Assembly (NCBI GenBank): GCA_019416865.1
Contig: DXWL01000053.1
Location: 1 to 8,158, forward strand
Reading direction: 5' to 3'
Length of the DNA: 8,158 nucleotides
Origin: Fusobacterium sp.
GTDB taxonomy: Bacteria; Fusobacteriota; Fusobacteriia; Fusobacteriales; Fusobacteriaceae
A model generated the notes under the pieces. That model had not been told where the DNA came from and did not search any database. It was given only the letters and a program-made list of their open reading frames with translations. Positions 5,439 to 8,158 of this stretch are shown in pieces. How positions within the stretch are numbered: the first letter of the stretch is position 1; every line of letters begins with the position of its first letter. The translations under genes were made by a program, and so were the position numbers.

Positions 5439-6944
5439 TTAATCATTATAGTAAAGATTTTCTGTTGGGAATACAGAATCACAAGTAATCTCTATTCCAA
5501 GTTTTCTCATAAGCTGATCATCTGTTTTTCCAAGAATAGATGTAGAGTGTGCCTGACATCCTTTTAATTTTGCAAGATTATCTACAGCTCTTTTTGCTCT
5601 CTCATCAGTTACTGCACAAATACTAAGTGCAATAAGAACTTCTTCACAGTTAAGAGTTGTATTTTTACTTCCAAAATTTACAGATTTAAGATTCATAATA
5701 GGCTCAGCAATCTCTGGAGCAATAAGATGAACTTCATCAGCAATTCCTGCATGATATTTTGCAGCATTTAAAATTGCAGAAGCACTTGCACACATTGTAG
5801 GTGAACCTTTTCCTGTTATCATAGTTCCATCTTCAAGTTCAATTGCCACAGCTGAATAAAATTCATTTGGATCTTCAGCTTTTAATTTTTCAAGACGCTG
5901 TCTTGCAGCAACAAGAACTTTTCTGTCAGTTTCTTTTAACTGCATCTCTTCCATAATAAGTTTTGCTCTTTGGTAAGTTTCCTTATCAATATATCCTTTT
6001 TTATATTCACAAGCTGATTTTAAACATCTTCTTATAATTTCCTGTCTAGAAGCTTCTTTTACAACTTCATCATCAACAATTCCAAAACCTACTCTATTTA
6101 CTCCCATATCTGTAGGAGATTTATATATAGATTCTTTTTCTGTAATTTTTTCTATTATTCTTTTTAAAACAGGAAAGGCCTCAATATCTCTGTTGTAGTT
6201 TACAGCTGTTTGTCCATAGGCTTCCAAGTGGAAAGGATCAATCATATTTACATCTTTAAGGTCTACAGTTGCAGCTTCATAAGCGATATTTAAAGGATGT
6301 TTCAATGGAACATTCCATACAGGGAAAGTTTCAAATTTTGAATATCCAGCAATTTTTCCTCTTCTGTCTTCATGGTATAATTGGCTAAGACAAGTAGCAA
6401 GTTTTCCGCTTCCTGGTCCTGGAGCTGTAACTACCACGATAGGTTTTTTAGTTTCTATATATGGATTTCTTCCATATCCCTCTTCACTTACTATTGTGTC
6501 AACATCAGTAGGGTAACCTTTTGTCGCTCTGTGTTTGTATACTTTTATTCCTCTTCTTTCAAGCTTATTGATAAATACAGTAGTAGCTGGTTGATCATCA
6601 AATCTTGTGATGACTACGCTGTTTACTTCAAGTTCATAGCTTCTTAAATCATCAATCAGTCTGAATACATCCATATCATAAGTGATTCCAAAATCTCCTC
6701 TGATTTTATTTCTCTCAATATCTCCAGCATAAACACAGATAACAACTTCTACATTCTCTTTTAATTTATGTAGTAATTTTATTTTTGCATTTTCATCAAA
6801 TCCCGGTAAAACTCTTTTTGCATGAAGGTCATATAGCAGTTTTCCTCCAAATTCCAAATATAACTTGTCAAAGTTATTAACTCTCTCTAAGATATATTTA
6901 GATTGTTCTTCTAGATACTTGTTGTGATCAAATCCTATCTTCAT
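5439..6944 (-). CDS. DUF1846 / UPF0371 family protein, function unknown
   Basis: The 501-aa product is soluble, with no signal peptide or membrane segment, and has the usual full length of the DUF1846 (UPF0371) family. Visible landmarks are GFDHNKYLEEQ near the N terminus, ICVYAGDIERNKIRGDFG (69-86), DDQPAT (116-121), KGYPTDVDTIVSEEGYG (142-158), a glycine-rich APGPGSGKLAT (174-184) and DPFHLEAYG (236-244). In the C-terminal half are TGKGSPTMCASASAILNAAK (377-396) and GCQAHSTSILGKTD (462-475). The glycine-rich loop after a hydrophobic strand (IVVVTAPGPGSGK) looks like a phosphate-binding loop, so a nucleotide or other phosphorylated ligand is possible, but I know of no established reaction. 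Start at 6944 is supported by AAGGAG 7 bases upstream. It is a single-gene unit, convergent with cstA and divergent from the radical SAM gene. Confidence 0.92.
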   Translation of the reverse strand: MKIGFDHNKYLEEQSKYILERVNNFDKLYLEFGGKLLYDLHAKRVLPGFDENAKIKLLHKLKENVEVVICVYAGDIERNKIRGDFGITYDMDVFRLIDDLRSYELEVNSVVITRFDDQPATTVFINKLERRGIKVYKHRATKGYPTDVDTIVSEEGYGRNPYIETKKPIVVVTAPGPGSGKLATCLSQLYHEDRRGKIAGYSKFETFPVWNVPLKHPLNIAYEAATVDLKDVNMIDPFHLEAYGQTAVNYNRDIEAFPVLKRIIEKITEKESIYKSPTDMGVNRVGFGIVDDEVVKEASRQEIIRRCLKSACEYKKGYIDKETYQRAKLIMEEMQLKETDRKVLVAARQRLEKLKAEDPNEFYSAVAIELEDGTMITGKGSPTMCASASAILNAAKYHAGIADEVHLIAPEIAEPIMNLKSVNFGSKNTTLNCEEVLIALSICAVTDERAKRAVDNLAKLKGCQAHSTSILGKTDDQLMRKLGIEITCDSVFPTENLYYND

Positions 6945-6951
6945 TCGTTTT

Positions 6952-6957
6952 CTCCTT
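6952..6957 (-). promoter_or_regulatory. Ribosome binding site of the DUF1846 gene
   Basis: AAGGAG on the minus strand lies 7 bases before the ATG at 6944, a near-ideal spacing that confirms the start. Confidence 0.8.
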
Positions 6958-7008
6958 ATAATATAAAAGACTACAAAAAATTAAAAATTTATCCTATAAC
7001 AATTTATT

Positions 7009-7037
7009 ATTGTATCATATTACATATATTTTTACCA
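7009..7037 (-). promoter_or_regulatory. Possible promoter of the DUF1846 gene
   Basis: The minus strand shows an extended -10, TGATACAAT (7017-7009), with TGGTAA (7037-7032) at 17 bp as a poor -35. This would give a leader of about 55-60 bases. The intergenic region is extremely AT-rich and other -10-like strings occur closer to the gene, so the choice is tentative. Confidence 0.35.
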
Positions 7038-7115
7038 TAAATTTATATTTTTTTCTTATGGAAATAAAAATTTTTTCTATTTTGAAAATTTTCGTTAAAA
7101 TTCTGTGAAAAATAA

Positions 7116-7138
7116 TCTGCTACAGTGCTGTAAACAGA
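7116..7138. promoter_or_regulatory. Dyad upstream of the radical SAM promoter, possible operator
   Basis: TACAG (7121-7125) and CTGTA (7128-7132) form a perfect inverted repeat around TG. TCTG (7116-7119) and CAGA (7135-7138) extend it imperfectly, one base off symmetry. It ends 6 bases before the -35 at 7145, where an activator or repressor dimer could sit. No regulator gene is adjacent. Confidence 0.35.
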
Positions 7139-7144
7139 TAACTT

Positions 7145-7173
7145 TTGAGAAAGCTGGAATTTTATGTTATAAT
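7145..7173 (+). promoter_or_regulatory. Strong predicted promoter of the radical SAM gene
   Basis: TTGAGA (7145-7150, 5 of 6 to consensus), a 17-bp spacer, and TATAAT (7168-7173) with an upstream TGT giving an extended -10 (TGTTATAAT). This is the best promoter in the window. Transcription should start near 7180, about 24 bases before the ATG. Confidence 0.8.
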
Positions 7174-7190
7174 ACTTAAAAATATAATTT

Positions 7191-7195
7191 GGAGG
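7191..7195 (+). promoter_or_regulatory. Ribosome binding site that decides the radical SAM start
   Basis: GGAGG is 8 bases before the ATG at 7204. An in-frame TTG at 7189 overlaps this site and therefore cannot be its start codon. Confidence 0.85.
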
Positions 7196-7203
7196 CTGAA
7201 CAG

Positions 7204-8097
7204 ATGAATATTGATGATTTATATGACTACCCCCTTTACCGTCCACCTTCTGAAGGACTGAATCTTATCATTCAAGCAACTTTAGGATGCTCACACAATA
7301 AATGTACTTTCTGCAATATGTATAAAGGAAAAAAATTTACAATAAAATCTCTTGAAGAGATAAAAAGAGAGATTGATATCTTTGGAAGAATGTATGGGCA
7401 TATTAATGGTATTAGAATTTTTCTTGCTGACGGAGATGCTCTTATTATTCCTATGGAAAAATTAAGAGAGATAATGATTTACTTAAATGAAAAATTCCCA
7501 AAACTTGACAGAATATCAATGTATGCTTCTCCTAAATCAATCAGATTAAAAACTCCAGAAGAACTGAAGGAACTTCATTCTCTTGGTTTGAAACTTATAT
7601 ATCTTGGAGTTGAAAGCGGAAGCGATAAAGTTTTAAAATTTATAAAAAAAGGGGTTACAAAAGCTGAAATGCTTGAAGCAGGACTTAAAGCAAAAGCTGC
7701 CGGAATAAAAATTTCTGTAACTGTTATAACAGGAGTGGCACAAAAAAGTGGTTCAGAAGAACATGCTCTTGAAACAGCAGATATTATTTCAAAAATGAAT
7801 CCTGATTTTTTCAGTATCCTTACTATGAGAATTTATGAAGGAACAGAACTTTATGAAGAATACAAAAAAGGAAATTTTATTCGTATGTCTGATGCCGATC
7901 TTTTAAGAGAGGTAAAAATGATAATAGAAAATATTAATGTAAAAGAGCCTTGTGTATTCAGAAGCAATCATGCTTCAAACTATCTTCCTTTAGGAGGAAC
8001 TCTTCCTCAAGATAAAGAAAGAATAGCTGCTGTTATAGATACAGTTATAAAAAATAATAAAGAGCTTGAAAATCAATACACTACAAGAGGAATGTAA
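7204..8097 (+). CDS. Radical SAM protein, COG1032-like, with CX4CX2C cluster motif
   Basis: The 297-aa protein has the radical SAM signature ATLGCSHNKCTFCNMYKGKKF region (25-45). Cys29, Cys34 and Cys37 should bind the [4Fe-4S] cluster that cleaves S-adenosylmethionine. The gap between the first two cysteines is four residues rather than the textbook three. Further landmarks are the N-terminal LYRPPSEGLNLIIQ, FLADGDAL (73-80) in the SAM-binding region, YLGVESGSD (133-141), VTVITGVAQKSGSEEH (172-187) and a C-terminal NHASNYLPLGGTLPQDK block (255-271). No cobalamin-binding or TRAM domain is present, so this is a compact stand-alone barrel enzyme. I recall close relatives widely in Clostridia and Fusobacteria annotated only as radical SAM protein, and no substrate can be inferred here. 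It has its own promoter and ends 7 bases before the right terminal repeat. Confidence 0.93.
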   Translation: MNIDDLYDYPLYRPPSEGLNLIIQATLGCSHNKCTFCNMYKGKKFTIKSLEEIKREIDIFGRMYGHINGIRIFLADGDALIIPMEKLREIMIYLNEKFPKLDRISMYASPKSIRLKTPEELKELHSLGLKLIYLGVESGSDKVLKFIKKGVTKAEMLEAGLKAKAAGIKISVTVITGVAQKSGSEEHALETADIISKMNPDFFSILTMRIYEGTELYEEYKKGNFIRMSDADLLREVKMIIENINVKEPCVFRSNHASNYLPLGGTLPQDKERIAAVIDTVIKNNKELENQYTTRGM

Positions 8098-8104
8098 TTT
8101 CTTA

Positions 8105-8158
8105 AAAAGGGGCTGTTGCAAATTTGTAAAAAATAAAATTCTCTAAGAAAAAATAGTT
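8105..8158. repeat. Right arm of the perfect 54-bp terminal inverted repeat (probable IS end)
   Basis: Exact reverse complement of 2-55. It begins AAAAGGGGCTGTTGCAAATT and continues AT-rich to the last base of the window, so its true outer limit is unknown. It begins 7 bases after the radical SAM stop codon. The GGGGCTGTTGC arm could also form the left side of a terminator if its complement follows outside the window. Because both edges carry the same end in opposite orientation, two flanking copies would be inverted relative to each other. Confidence 0.7.

Noticed and set aside
6381..6647. Plus-strand open frame inside the DUF1846 gene
   Set aside because: It is antisense to the conserved coding region, its product is rich in Ser/Tyr/Phe as expected from complement codons, and it has no start signal.
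7035..7061. CCATAA/TTATGG inverted repeat as a terminator or operator
   Set aside because: It has only six base pairs with a 15-base AT loop, no convergent gene end is present there, and such symmetry is expected by chance in this composition.
7043..7246. Minus-strand open frame covering the intergenic region and the start of the radical SAM gene
   Set aside because: It overlaps the best promoter and a real start, its composition is low complexity (Lys/Asn/Phe/Tyr), and it has no ribosome binding site.
1..8158. Circular element with overlapping ends
   Set aside because: The ends match as inverted repeats, not as direct repeats, so the sequence does not close into a circle.

Overview
The window is AT-rich (roughly 30% G+C), with A/T-ending codons, strong GGAGG ribosome binding sites and genes separated by bidirectional hairpin terminators. 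Base composition, codon use, an outer-membrane-type lipoprotein and the gene set (permuted NanM-like mutarotase, LytS/LytR pair beside a short CstA, DUF1846/UPF0371 protein, COG1032-type radical SAM protein) fit a Fusobacterium-like diderm anaerobe. The taxon is inferred from composition and gene content, not proven.

Layout. 2-55: one arm of a perfect 54-bp inverted repeat, probably the end of an insertion-sequence copy lying outside the window. 90-1223 (+): kelch-type sugar mutarotase lipoprotein. 1274-1317: bidirectional terminator whose left arm closely resembles the terminal repeat. 1331-3721 (-): response regulator and sensor kinase of a LytS/LytR system, transcribed kinase first. 3722-3935: divergent control region with a promoter for each side and a candidate LytTR site. 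3936-5333 (+): CstA/BtsT-family carrier. 5386-5429: bidirectional terminator. 5439-6944 (-): DUF1846 protein of unknown function. 6945-7203: divergent promoter region. 7204-8097 (+): radical SAM enzyme with a CX4CX2C cluster motif. 8105-8158: the other arm of the terminal inverted repeat.

How it works together. The clearest functional unit is the divergent kinase-regulator pair and CstA-family carrier (1331-5333). It parallels E. coli BtsS/BtsR-BtsT, where a LytS-type kinase senses external pyruvate and switches on a CstA-family pyruvate importer. Three of four recalled BtsS pyruvate-pocket residues appear at equivalent positions here, and a 22-bp-phased direct repeat sits just upstream of a weak -35 in front of cstA. 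The other three genes look like independent single-gene units. Start codons were re-chosen by ribosome-binding-site spacing for the mutarotase (90), the regulator (2056), the kinase (3721) and the radical SAM gene (7204). No gene looks broken. I see no tRNA, rRNA, CRISPR array or transposase gene, and no gene-free stretch longer than 300 bases.
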